Source of the DNA: Mytilus edulis
Lineage: Eukaryota > Mollusca > Bivalvia > Mytilida > Mytilidae
NCBI RefSeq assembly: GCF_963676685.1
Contig: NC_092352.1
Coordinates: forward strand, 28,973,117-29,037,116
Direction of reading: 5' to 3'
Length of the DNA: 64,000 nucleotides
The position numbers were made by a program, and so were the translations under genes. Positions within the stretch are counted from its first letter, which is position 1, and the number at the start of each line of letters is the position of its first letter. This document shows positions 41,701-50,959 of this stretch, in pieces. The notes under the pieces are model-generated. The model searched no databases, was not told the DNA's origin, and saw only the letters and a list, made by a program, of their open reading frames with translations.

Positions 41701-43126
41701 TTTTTCTATAAATGAACTTTATCTTATACTTAATAGAAAAATGAAATAAAAAAATAGGGTCATCGTTCATTTAGGGTCATGTGGCCTAGCGGACCAATAT
41801 CGTCTGTGACGTCAATATATCGCCTGCATTGGCGTTCAGAGATTTAAGAAGAAAAGGCAGACATTTTTCGTCAGAGTAAATTCTGGGTTTTGTATTAATA
41901 TATTTCTATGTAATGTAAGAAAAATGCACCCGATGTTGTATGATGATTCGTCATTGCTCACCAAGTGTAGAAATTCCAAGATGGCTCAAGATGAGATTTT
42001 ATTCGCTATATTCCGTTCAAATTTTGATCGTGATTCTATGGTTGAACTTTGTACACCTTAACTAATGGACAAATGTTGAAATATTTTGACACAGAAGCGT
42101 TGGATTAATGAACTTTTCATTCTATTAACTTCCAACTAATTTCTTGAAGGACTATCTGAAGAACATTGGCGGGAAAGCGACACAACGCCAACAATCTTGC
42201 ACCATGTTCACATAATGGACTCTAATATCCGTTACTGAGCTTCTGTTCCCAGAGCCAGTATTTTTAAAGTCAATGTCAGTATTGGACAGTAATGATAAAT
42301 TGCTTTTTTTGTACAGATGGTTCTAATTGATCATTCTTGATCCATGCTAATGTTATAATTGATCAATCGTGATCCATGCTAAAGTTTTTAATTGATCAAT
42401 CGTGATCCATTCTGATATTATAACTGATCAACAGTGATCCACGCTCATGTGTTAATTTTGATCATTTGTGACTCATGATCATGCTAATGTTTCATCTTTA
42501 TTGATGATAAATTAATGTTTGATTAATTTGTGAGCCGTGGCCTTTATTTTGCCAATCAAAATAAAAATTCATTTATATCTCTTTGGTATTTATTCAAGCA
42601 TGAATCTTAAGTTAATTGAAATATGTGTTTTTCAGAGATGATTAAAAGTATGTTTCAGTTATCATTGCAATCACTTCCTCCTTACCACAAGTTTTAATCT
42701 GTCATTAATAACACGAACGGTGCATTTAGTAGATCAAGCTTAACCGTCATGTTTCAAGATATAAGTTGACTCTTTTGTCTTAGTTAAATTGTTTAGGTAT
42801 TTTCAATTTTACAACTCTGTTGTCTGTTGTTAATGGATTTATAGATTTCGATTGCACCATGCTTTCTTACTTTTTCTATGTTATAACTGCTGTTTTACAA
42901 TACACATAGTTGATCAGTTTCAAGAAAAACCGTCAACATCTAAATTAGATGAGTGATTGCTAATTTGAATGGCAAATAACTCACTGCTAGGCAACAAGTA
43001 TAAAAGGGAAATATATGTTACTATCAATAAAATGTTAACTCTTTAAACAAGGATTGATTGAATAAATAACTTACCAGAAACTGATATTATAGTTAACAAA
43101 ATATATAGCTGCATTATATCAATCAT
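29773..43126 (-). CDS. Putative WSC/C-type-lectin-like single-pass receptor, right copy (B)
   Basis: Nine exons on the minus strand: 43126-43075, 41480-41289, 40975-40866, 38925-38799, 38265-38137, 37262-37107, 36588-36481, 31377-31302 and 30109-29773. Each has exactly the length and phase of its partner in copy A (52, 192, 110, 127, 129, 156, 108, 76 and 337 nt), giving 428 aa. The domain order is as in copy A: signal peptide (MIDIMQLYILLTIISVS), split lectin-like domain around an eight-cysteine WSC-like domain, second lectin-like domain, membrane helix, tyrosine-rich tail with SAYKEL. Differences from A include Cys to Ser just after the signal peptide (GSSVF for GCSVF), Leu to Pro within the membrane helix (VIIPILS) and Val to Asp in the tail. 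No counterpart of the A stalk exon was found. No stop or frameshift is seen, so B looks intact. Expression is unknown. Confidence 0.8.
29986..30003 (-). other. ITIM-type motif SAYKEL in the copy B tail
   Basis: Same six residues as in copy A. The flanking residues are also unchanged apart from one Val to Asp substitution upstream. Confidence 0.5.
30325..30421. repeat. 42-bp-arm hairpin inside the copy B insertion
   Basis: The left arm 30325-30366 and right arm 30380-30421 are reverse complements at 39 of 42 positions. They are separated by 13 bases (AAGGCGAAGCCAA) that are themselves nearly self-complementary. The sequence is absent from the matching intron of copy A, so it came with the insertion there. 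Confidence 0.85.
30425..31245. mobile_element. 821-bp MITE-like insertion in the last intron of copy B
   Basis: The left end TTAGAACATATTCAC (30425-30439) and right end GTGAGTATGTTCTAA (31231-31245) are inverted with one mismatch. Copy A has an uninterrupted GTATAC/TGGACTAC junction at the matching spot (about 24390). Together with the hairpin next to it, the whole added segment is about 920 bp. No transposase was recognised; the interior is AT-rich with chance frames. Confidence 0.7.
31760..32020 (+). repeat. Dispersed mussel repeat in the right arm
   Basis: Mirror of 23640-23860, with TGTTGAAGGCCGTTCTTTGA and GAGTTGTCTTATTGATACTT. It lies in the long intron of copy B. Confidence 0.55.
32386..36160. 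other. Part of the copy B long intron without a mirror match
   Basis: At about 32385 the mirror similarity with copy A (ending near 23240) stops; it resumes near 36165 (copy A about 16260). The segment contains a head-on pair of the AGTTGTCTCATTGGCACTC family (about 32540-32645 minus, 32690-32860 plus), a CTGACTTGG repeat fragment (33395-33560), an internal piece of the 3'-tail family (33845-33945, minus) and mollusc-type AGCTCAC repeats at 35340-35380 and 36120-36150. No exon was recognised. A 125-codon frame at 34796-35173 has no recognisable domain. Confidence 0.5.
37887..38126 (-). mobile_element. 3'-tail retroelement insertion only in copy B, beside a splice donor
   Basis: On the gene strand, GTAAGTTTA is followed by about 240 bp ending CATTCTCAATTTTAT and then TAATCTATT. 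Copy A has GTAAGTTTAATCTATT uninterrupted (14577 onward). The insertion therefore starts nine bases into the intron after exon 5, leaving the donor intact. A TTA duplication is possible. It is 5'-truncated like the other copies of this family. Confidence 0.75.
38290..38700 (+). pseudogene. Penelope-like element 3' end relic in intron 4 of copy B
   Basis: Reads KLKSSLRKFYGRYHQLVDLF on the plus strand near 38345-38405. It is followed by the 3' tail with CTTATCCTTCCGGAGCACCT. Mirror of the relic at 13860-14400. It matches the ends of the elements at 49200 and 58900. Confidence 0.6.
39120..39400 (-). repeat. Dispersed mussel repeat in intron 3 of copy B
   Basis: Contains TGATTGCCAATGAGATAAAT, CTGCCTTCAACAATGACC and CCATACCGCATAGTCAGC. 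Mirror of the copy at 13270-13480. Confidence 0.6.
41640..43000. other. Expanded intron 1 of copy B
   Basis: Copy A intron 1 is about 530 bp; here it is about 1590 bp. Similarity to copy A covers only the part next to exon 2 (to about 41635). The extra DNA starts with CATTAAGGGGGCTCGCGGGT. A related CATTAAGGAGACTTGTGGGT occurs outside the gene at 43447, and ATACTTAATAGAAAAATGAA (about 41731) has its complement near 43924. This hints at a repeat family with copies in and beside the gene. Confidence 0.4.
42317..42490. repeat. Minisatellite, about 32-33-bp period, rich in TGATC/GATCA
   Basis: About four to five diverged copies of a unit like AATTGATCAATCGTGATCCA followed by TGCTAATGTT. GATC recurs many times and the TTGATCAAT core is palindromic. 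It lies in intron 1 of copy B and is absent from copy A. Confidence 0.7.
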
Positions 43127-44030
43127 TTTTGTTAAATGAATGAATATATTTTGTTGAAGTATATTTCAATAATTTCCTAACATGACTTCATATATGACCT
43201 CATTGCGCCGGAAAAAGCAATTACATCTAAATTTGGTAAACTAAATGTTTATTAACAGAACTCAAACTTTGAGTGACAAGAGGGGTGGTTACATTAAACA
43301 TGTATTGAAAACCTTTGTGACATTTTGTAGTATCAATGGTTTCCTGTAGTTGATCATTGATTTTAGTTTAGCCTTTTTGGTTAAATATCTAATGCAATTT
43401 GATTTTGAGGTCGAACTGTTGAAACTAATTTTTTCGTACGTGATGTCATTAAGGAGACTTGTGGGTAGTACAATTTCAACAAAAAAATAAACATTTGTTT
43501 CCTCATTACAAATTTTGTTTGTTACATTATTAGTTATAACTTTATGATATGGTACAAAATTTAACCAAAAAACAAAACGATTCGGTTTTGCACCAGATGA
43601 CCTTTAAAATGTTTATATCATTGAAAAAAGCTCCAAATTATCTCTCTTTGGTGCAAAAATGCATTTTTTTGGGGCATTTAAACTAAAATATCTTTTTTTA
43701 ACTCATATGTGACATTTATTTTTTATTATTGTTTTCCAATAAGCTGTACACAAACCAAATAATTGTAAAATTTAAGCCATTTCTGTAATTTAGTTCTTTT
43801 TTTATTTCGATATTACCTCTAAATCTCCTATTAGTTCAACAGAAAAAAAGGACATTAACAGAAATGTATGCTTCTTTTGGAGGCAGATTGTGAGCTTAAA
43901 TGAACTGTGAGCATTTATTTATTTCATTTTTCTATTTATTAAGTATATGATAAAAAACACATACTGTTCAAAATACTTACAACTTACCATATCAACCTAC
44001 TGCCACTTGATGTCTTTTGCTGGTGGTAGA
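43127..44030. other. Upstream flank of copy B
   Basis: AT-rich, no coding frame recognised. It includes the CATTAAGGAGACTTG block at about 43447. The promoter of copy B should lie here. No similarity to the copy A flank was noticed. Confidence 0.35.
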
Positions 44031-44034
44031 TAAA

Positions 44035-44400
44035 GTCATCATAGATACCAGGATTAAATTTTGTATTTACGCCAGATGCGTTTTCCGTCTACAAAAGACT
44101 CATCAATGACGCTCGAATCCCTAAAAATTAAAAAGGCAAAAATAAAATACGAAGTTGAAGAGCAAACAGGACCAAAATTCCTAAAAGTTTTGCCAAATAC
44201 AGCCAAGGTAATTCATCCCTGAGGTAGAAAAGCCGTAGTATTTATTTCAAAATTTCAAACATTTTGTAAACAGTTTATTAAAACATATGACCATATCAAT
44301 GATAATTCATGTCAGCACAAAGTGCTGATTACTGAATTGGTGATTCCCTCGAGGACTTAATAACTCCACCAGTACTGGCATCGACCCAGTAGTTGTATAT
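44035..44400. repeat. GATACCAGGATTAA repeat, full unit
   Basis: Starts CATAGATACCAGGATTAAAT and ends CACCAGTACTGGCATCGACC. The start of a further unit (CATAGCTACCAGGGTTAAAT) follows at about 44410, suggesting these units can sit in tandem. It is outside the palindrome and more diverged than the copies in the arms. Confidence 0.65.
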
Positions 44401-44889
44401 AAACTTATCATAGCTACCAGGGTTAAATTTGGACTGTCTCTAGTTGGAAAATCTACTTCATAAATTGTTCGTCATTTCTGACAGGATAAAAAAAGATTGT
44501 GTGTAATCTTTTAATTTTCAGTTTGATGTGGAGATGAACTAAGACTAGACTTCGTTTCACATGTTAATCAAAAGATTGAAATAATGCTTTGGGGCATAAA
44601 CTTCGCTAGTTTACTTTGTATCTTGCTTGGTTTTTTAATTTCACTTTCTGGTTTATTGACAATGTCGTATAACTCAATAATCAATATTTAAATGACTTCT
44701 TGATTTGAAATCATCCCATTGAACTTGCCAACAATAATATACTGCTAAGTCTAGAAGAAGTTCGCCTTCTTATCTTCATAGAAATAAGAAGATGTGGTAT
44801 GACTTGAAATGAAATAACTAGTGAAATAACAATGTGTTAAGCGGCAAAACTAACTTTACAACTAAGAAAGAAACACTATATGATATGAT

Positions 44890-45412
44890 GAAGACATAAT
44901 TTTTCAATCAGTTTAATTAAAGTCTGGAGCTGACATGTCAGTTAACTGCTAGTAGTCTGATGTTATTTATGTATTATTGTCATTTTGTTTATTTTCTTTG
45001 GTGACATGTTCTGAAATCAGACTCGGACTTCTCTTGAACTGAATTTTAATGTGCGTATTGTTATGCGTTTACTTTTCTGCATTGGCTAGAGGTATAGGGA
45101 GAGGGTTGAGATCTCACAAACCCCGCCGCATATTTGCGCCTGTCGCAAATCAGGAGCCTCTGGCCTTTGTTAGTCTTGTATTATTTTAACTTTTAGTTTC
45201 TTGTGTACAATTTGGAGTTTAGTATGGCGTTCATTATCACTGAACTTGTATATATTTGTTTAGGGACCAGTTGAAGGACGCCTCCGTGTTCGGGAATTTC
45301 TCGTTGCATTGAAGACCTGTTGGTGACCTTCTGCTGTTGTCTGCTCTTTGGTTAGGTTGTTGTCTCTTTGGCACATTCCCCATTTCCATTCTCAATTTTA
45401 TTATACCCCCGC
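44890..45412 (+). mobile_element. 3'-tail retroelement copy
   Basis: Contains ATGATGAAGACATAATTTTT, AGTTAACTGCTAGTAGTCTG, GAGCCTCTGGCCTTTGTTAG and the terminal CATTCTCAATTTTAT at 45398-45412. It matches 56950-57424. At the latter place the upstream part is linked to a reverse transcriptase end, so this is the 3' untranslated tail of that element, truncated at its 5' side. Confidence 0.7.
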
Positions 45413-45900
45413 TTTGAAAAAAGGAGGTATACTGTTTTACCTCTGTCTGTCCTTCCGTCAGTCCGTCAGTCTGTCAGTCCGTCAGTCCATCAGTCCGTCA
45501 GTCTGTCAGTCAGTCCGTCCGTCCCATGAATATTTTCGTCACATTTTTCTCAGGAATTACAATGCCAGGATTTCTGAAATTTGGTTTCAGGGTTTATATA
45601 AGTCAGCTATACCGTGTGATGCATTTTCAGATTCATCACTCGACAACTTCCTGTTTACCGAACACTTATATCATTTAACACATGATGGCCGAGTTGAACA
45701 TTTTTAGTCGCATTTTTCTCAGGAACTACAATGCCAGGATTTCTGAAATTTGGTTTCAGGGTTTATATAAGTCAGCTTTACCGTGTGATGCGTTTTCAGA
45801 TCATCACTTGACAACTTCCTGTTTACCGAACACTTACATATTTTTACACTATTGACATTATCCACTTGCGGCGGGGGTATCATCAGTGAGCAGTAGCTCA
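45404..45900 (+). repeat. Bivalve-type repeat with internal duplication and GTCCGTCAGT minisatellite
   Basis: Begins TTATACCCCCGCTTTGAAAA directly after the preceding 3' tail. 45449-45527 is a GTCAGTCCGTCAGT minisatellite. Then CATTTTTCTCAGGAA[T/C]TACA and about 140 following bases occur twice (about 45541 and 45711). It ends near GGCGGGGGTATCATCAGTGA. The 119-codon frame across it is a product of the repeat. Confidence 0.6.
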
Positions 45901-46317
45901 CAGTTACACTTATTTTTTTACAGAGTTTGTCTTTAGTGCTGTGATAAGACAGAAGAGTGCCTCCCCATGCTTTAGGTTTATGCTCTTATAATATACTAGA
46001 TTATGGAGTGTGTATCCGAGCGAGAACTTCTCTAGTTCATTACTTTAGGAATATTTATCAAAAAGTAGTGCTTCAATATTCAGCCCCATTCTACTATTTA
46101 GTCATACGTCAGTCGCTACCCTGATATACCCTATCTTTTTCGGGTAATTAATACGGATAGCGTTTGACATCTTTAGCCGAACAGATTTATCATTTTTACA
46201 TAACATAATTTATTGTATGCTGGTTCATATACTTGACGCCAGTCTTTGCTCCTTTCTAATATAATTCACAAACAAAAAACAAATATGAAGCTTAGAAATG
46301 GATAAATATTAAATACT

Positions 46318-47085
46318 AAACTCGTTCAAAGGGTATATTCACGTCTCAATCTTCTTAATCGCTTATCTAAAAATACGACCATCGCTAACATTTTTAACAA
46401 TAAAAATCGTGGTTACCCTTCTATCGATAAGTGTCATGCCAAAAAATGACTTACATATCCCCGTCTCTCCACCAACAATACGATAAGGTCCACATTTAAT
46501 GGTCGCACATTTTTTTTTAAATTTGAAACTGATATAACTTGAAAACCCAACAGTACTATTTATTTACCCACATGAAACAAACTGGGATGCGGTATTCAGT
46601 ACGTAGATAAAACTGGACGATATTTATCTAAACGCACTCAAGAACATGTGTATCGTTTTAAAAGACCCAATAAATTCAAAAGTATCATTTATCAACACCT
46701 TAAGAAGCACAATCATCCTATTAAATATTTAGCAGTTCAACCTTTGGTAGTTGTAAATAAGCAGCCTGGTGGATCTCATTCAAAGTTTGTACGATCACGG
46801 AAAATAATTGAATTAAATTGGATTAAAAAATTACTGACAGTCTACCCTCTCAGTCTTACTGATAATATCATGGGAATTGGCAATATATCAAGAATCGATT
46901 CTGTTAACATTTTGGATATTGTTTCTAAAACTGTTCGAAAAAAAACGTTCTCATGGTCGTAGAAAAAATCGCAATCAAAGAAAATTTCGGTCCAATCATA
47001 CCAATATTCCGGACCTAATTTCTATTTCAAAAATCAATGGCAGACATTATCTGTTAACAAAGCTCTGTTCATTACCAAATAAATA
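46318..47085 (+). pseudogene. Penelope-like element C-terminal part with GIY-YIG endonuclease remnant
   Basis: Reading through frameshifts and stops, it contains CHAKK (near 46434) and then GIQYVDKTGRYLSKRTQEH (about 46573-46629), followed by an open frame of 104 codons with HLKKHNHPIKYLAVQP and RKIIELNWIKKL. The GIxYVGxT...R...H pattern is that of the GIY-YIG nuclease found at the C-terminus of Penelope-like elements. Here Asp replaces the usual Gly after YV, and the frame is broken upstream, so it is inactive. I call the family from this motif; the host is not involved. Confidence 0.65.
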
Positions 47086-47145
47086 AATAAAATAAAATTT
47101 TAGAGGATTGCAACACAATTTTTTATAGCAATCGTTCAAAGTATA

Positions 47146-47451
47146 ATGGCATTTTGTTATTCTACACTGTTTCCTAAAATTAATCGTCCTGAAGATCATA
47201 AAAAACATTTTATTAAAATAAAGTATGTCAATAAAGGTTTTGATTTTGTAAATATTGCTAGTATTTTTAACGATCATTCTGTTAACGAACAAATTCCTGG
47301 ATATTTTGATAATACTGAGCTCAATCTAACACACGGCCAAATTATATATCATTTGAAAGCTACACATCTTTACTTTCCGGTTTGGCCGGTTGTAAAAAAG
47401 CGTACGGTGCAATTTCCGGCAAATCAAGATCAAACCACCAAGGACGAATAA
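47146..47451 (+). pseudogene. Penelope-like element N-terminal fragment following the nuclease end
   Basis: An open frame of 101 codons with HFIKIKYVNKGFDFVNIASI, corresponding to the block FNLKFTNKGHGIDAINISYI near the front of the element at 58.7-61.0 kb. After the residues YFDNTE the sequence becomes unrelated. It lies only about 60 bp after the C-terminal part of the previous fragment and in the same direction, as in a tandem pair with a truncated second copy. Confidence 0.55.
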
Positions 47452-47454
47452 GAG

Positions 47455-49090
47455 CATATTTTCTAAGATTTAAGCTTGATTGCATAATATGACTTTTATA
47501 TACTAAATTCACATATACAAACAATTTATACGTTTAGCAGAGATATTAACAGTCATTAATCAAATGCATTTTTAAATATTTAAAGCGTGTTTTTGATAGG
47601 CAGCACAAGTTTCCTGTAATTCGAGTAAAAGTTAACAAAATGTGTAAAAACCCAATTTTTTCTTTCTGATGCAACTTCTAATCACTTAAAACTAAGTAAA
47701 ATCCTGTAATAACTATCAAAGAAGTTTTTGACATCATAAATTTTGTTAAATTATGCTTACTTCTAATCAAACTGTAAATCATAACAACTCATACAGTTGC
47801 CCAAAATACCGCTATCTGCGAAAAAGACAGCTTTGGAGCATTTTTTCCTATTTAAACATTGAATGTGGGCAAAATAAGATTTGATGAACAAATTCTGAAG
47901 AATCTGAAAAATTGAAAATAAAAAAAGGAATAAACAAATGTGTGCGAATCCTACTATTGCTTGAAATAAAGGGGGCGAAACTAAGAGAATGCAATCTGAA
48001 TTGTAACTACCAGACTGAAATAAACATCTTTCGACTTTTCTAATTGTTTGATTTGTAGTTTCGTTATAAATATTGATGCAGTGAAAAGACCTTCTAATTA
48101 TTTAATGTGGACCATAAAAAATAAAATAAATAAAAAAGGAAAGAAATTGATGAAAATTGAAATTTCAAAAAAAATTAAAAAAACAATAAACACATTATAA
48201 AACTTGACTTCTTGATTGCTTAAATTGCGTTGTTCATTGTTTAAATGCATTAACTCACTAAATAAGAATAATTTTGAAGAAATAAATCCATTAATACGCA
48301 ACGATTCGAGTTACAAGTAGACTTCCTAAATGGCTTGAATGACTAGTTCATTTTTCATAGAAGGTTGACTTCATGCAAAAGCTTCTGATGACGACTCAAA
48401 AATCGCTACCATTATCTTGAAACTTCATTTTCCCCTATATGGATTATGTCATCTCACTGAATAGTGCCAAATTTGTGACAATGTTGGATTCGTATTTTCC
48501 ATTCAAATTAAAAAAATATAAGACTCAACAGATACAGTTTACTCTATCACGTATCTTGATATTGACGAAGAGGGTTGGTTGAGAACAAGTTTAACGAACA
48601 AAAGAGATGAGCATGAATCAACCAATAAAACACTCCTTACTACCCAATTATAAACTCTTCATTTCTATGAAGCAACATTATAGCAACGCCTGCATATCTA
48701 TTCTACTAAAAGGGGAGACAGATTTCATTGAGCCTCAACTATCTCTGAAACAAAAACAAGTCGGAAACATTTATGATATGACATATAAATGTATGGTTTT
48801 GTATTTCCTAAATTTGTCTTTGCATGCTTAGTCGACATAGTGCCCGCGAAATTAAATAAAACTCTTTATTTAAACACTTGCCAAATTGTACATAACGCGA
48901 TTTCGCAGCATCTACTAGTGGAGTATTTATCGCCAATTTGATAGAATATTCCAGAGCTTGCATTTACTTTCACGATTTTCGTGATAGTGTGTAACTGCTC
49001 ACAATGAAGATATTAAGTAAAAGCAACTATAGTATACCGCTATCCAATAGTCATTTATTCATCTACTAGTAACTGAAACAAATCCGGGTC
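47455..49090. other. No recognised feature
   Basis: AT-rich sequence. A 74-codon frame at 48607-48831 shows no domain. No repeat of this window was recognised here. Confidence 0.35.
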
Positions 49091-49189
49091 ACAAACCAAA
49101 ACCGTGGGAAACGCATCAACTTTAAGAGGAGGAACACGACGGAATAACAGAAACACTGAACTGCTACAAAAACAAACGACAACATACAG

Positions 49190-49620
49190 GACATTTGAAG
49201 AAAAACGGTGGTTAAACCAGAGTTTAAATGTAAAGTTGAAATCATCCCTTCGAAAATTTTATGGACGCCACTACGAGTTGGTTGACAATTATGAAATATC
49301 TGTTCTGCCGGATGACGACTGATAAGTTCCAATTGACGTAAACTACCGTCATCTTTGCCTTAAAGGTCACCTATGGAATAAGGCTTGGCATCGAGTTAGG
49401 AATTAAATGAGCGCAAGACGGGTGTCACATGTGGAACATGATCTGCTTATCCTTTGGGAGCCCCTGAGTTCACCCCAAATATTTTGAAAGGGGTTTGTAT
49501 TCCTCAATCTGAAGTTTTTTATGTTGTGTTTTGTATACTGTTGTTTTTCTTGTTCGTTTTTTGCCCGGCTTTGTCAGTTCGTTTTTAATTATGAGTTTGA
49601 TGTCCCTTTGATATATTTCG
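49190..49620 (+). pseudogene. Penelope-like element 3' end
   Basis: Contains KLKSSLRKFYGRHYELVDNY (about 49231-49290), the last coding block of the reverse transcriptase. A 3' tail follows with TCACATGTGGAACATGATCT and CTTATCCTTTGGGAGCCCCT. 5'-truncated. A (TA)n run follows at about 49696-49720. Confidence 0.6.
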
Positions 49621-49769
49621 TCACTGTTCAAGTAGTAAAAGTTTAAAAAATTGTAGATCATTGTAGATAAATGTCTCATGATAACGGTTAGGTTATATAT
49701 ATATATATATATATATATATCACCGTGAGCAGATTAAAAAGTATTAAGTTATTATCGCAGATATTGGTC

Positions 49770-50885
49770 TTATTGAGGTCTTTCCTTTCACTAAAAGGAA
49801 AGACCTTATTGTATTTTTTCTGATTATTATTATTATTCTTTCCGCCAAACATTAACGACATTTCCCAAAAAAAGTACGCGACATGTTAAAATGATATTAG
49901 GTATCTAGTATCGGTTGCCCAAAACCTATCTTGTGGTGAGGGCACGACCCCGTAACATTTCCTTTATAGCGGATATCTCCCCTAAGACCAAAAACTTTGT
50001 TATCATTCTAACTCCGTAACCATAATAGGTAGAAAAAAAACGAAGTTTTGGATTTTATCAGGAGATGACCCTGGTTCTTCGTTACATTTAGATCGAAAAG
50101 TTTCAACGACTCATTGGCAGGGTTATACCACTTTGAAAATTAACCAATGCTGGTTGGTCACTTAAACTCAGAAACTGTAAGTTGTAGCCACATAGCATCT
50201 TCACTAATGATCATCAATTAACGTGACCATGAAAATTGATCTAAGGTCAAAGGTCAAGGTCATGACCTAGATTTTGACCTTAGCTTGTTATCGGATTAAC
50301 TCAATTACCGTTAAAGATGGCTGATAAAATGTAACCGAGAAAATGTGTGTCTTGGCAAGATCTACATTTGTTATGTTAAATCCAAAGTTATTGGACCAAT
50401 TATAATGGACCTAGGGCACAAAAACTGTTTTTCGGGTCCGAAATGATGATTTTTTGCTTATAACTCAAAATAGGTTAGAGATAGAAAGAAACTTTGATTG
50501 CAAAAATGTTCAGCATAATAAGATCTATCACATGAGGTCAAGGTCAGAGGTTAAGGTCCCTAGCAAGGACATGTAACACATTAGCAACCATACATTTTTG
50601 AACTTAGAAGGCTATAAATAACATAAATATGAAATTTGTAATACTGGAAATGACATTTTTGTCCCTAGCAACGACATATAAGTCCTTAGCAATTACTTAT
50701 TTTTTAAACTTGAAAGACTATGACTTGTACATATGACATGTTTAATACTGGAAGTAATATTTTTATCCTTAGGAATGTTTTTGTTCTTAACAACCACTTG
50801 TTATAAACATAAAAGTCCTTCGCAACCATATATTTTTGAACTAAAAAGGCTATCAATAAAAGAAAAAAGGAAAGACCTTCCAATA
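49770..50885. repeat. Repeat bounded by AAGGAAAGACCTT words
   Basis: At 49778-49810 GGTCTTTCCTTT and AAAGGAAAGACC form a short palindrome. The word AAGGAAAGACCTT returns at about 50867-50880. Between them is a series of diverged statements such as CTTAGCAA[C/T]CA and AAGGTCAAAGGTCAAGGTCA. The whole resembles an abundant bivalve repeat. No coding frame. Confidence 0.45.
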
Positions 50886-50959
50886 GTTCATTAACAATTG
50901 ACTTTTTAATTGTGTTTATCTTTTTCACTTTACTTTGAGGCGATTTTTTTTGTCAATTT

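Noticed and set aside
42317-42490. CRISPR-like array
   Set aside because: Units are diverged end to end with no constant repeat and unique spacers, and the context is a eukaryotic intron.
45348-45707. 119-codon frame with serine/valine/glutamine repeats
   Set aside because: It spans the end of a 3'-tail repeat and a GTCCGTCAGT minisatellite, and the peptide repeats only reflect the DNA repeat.
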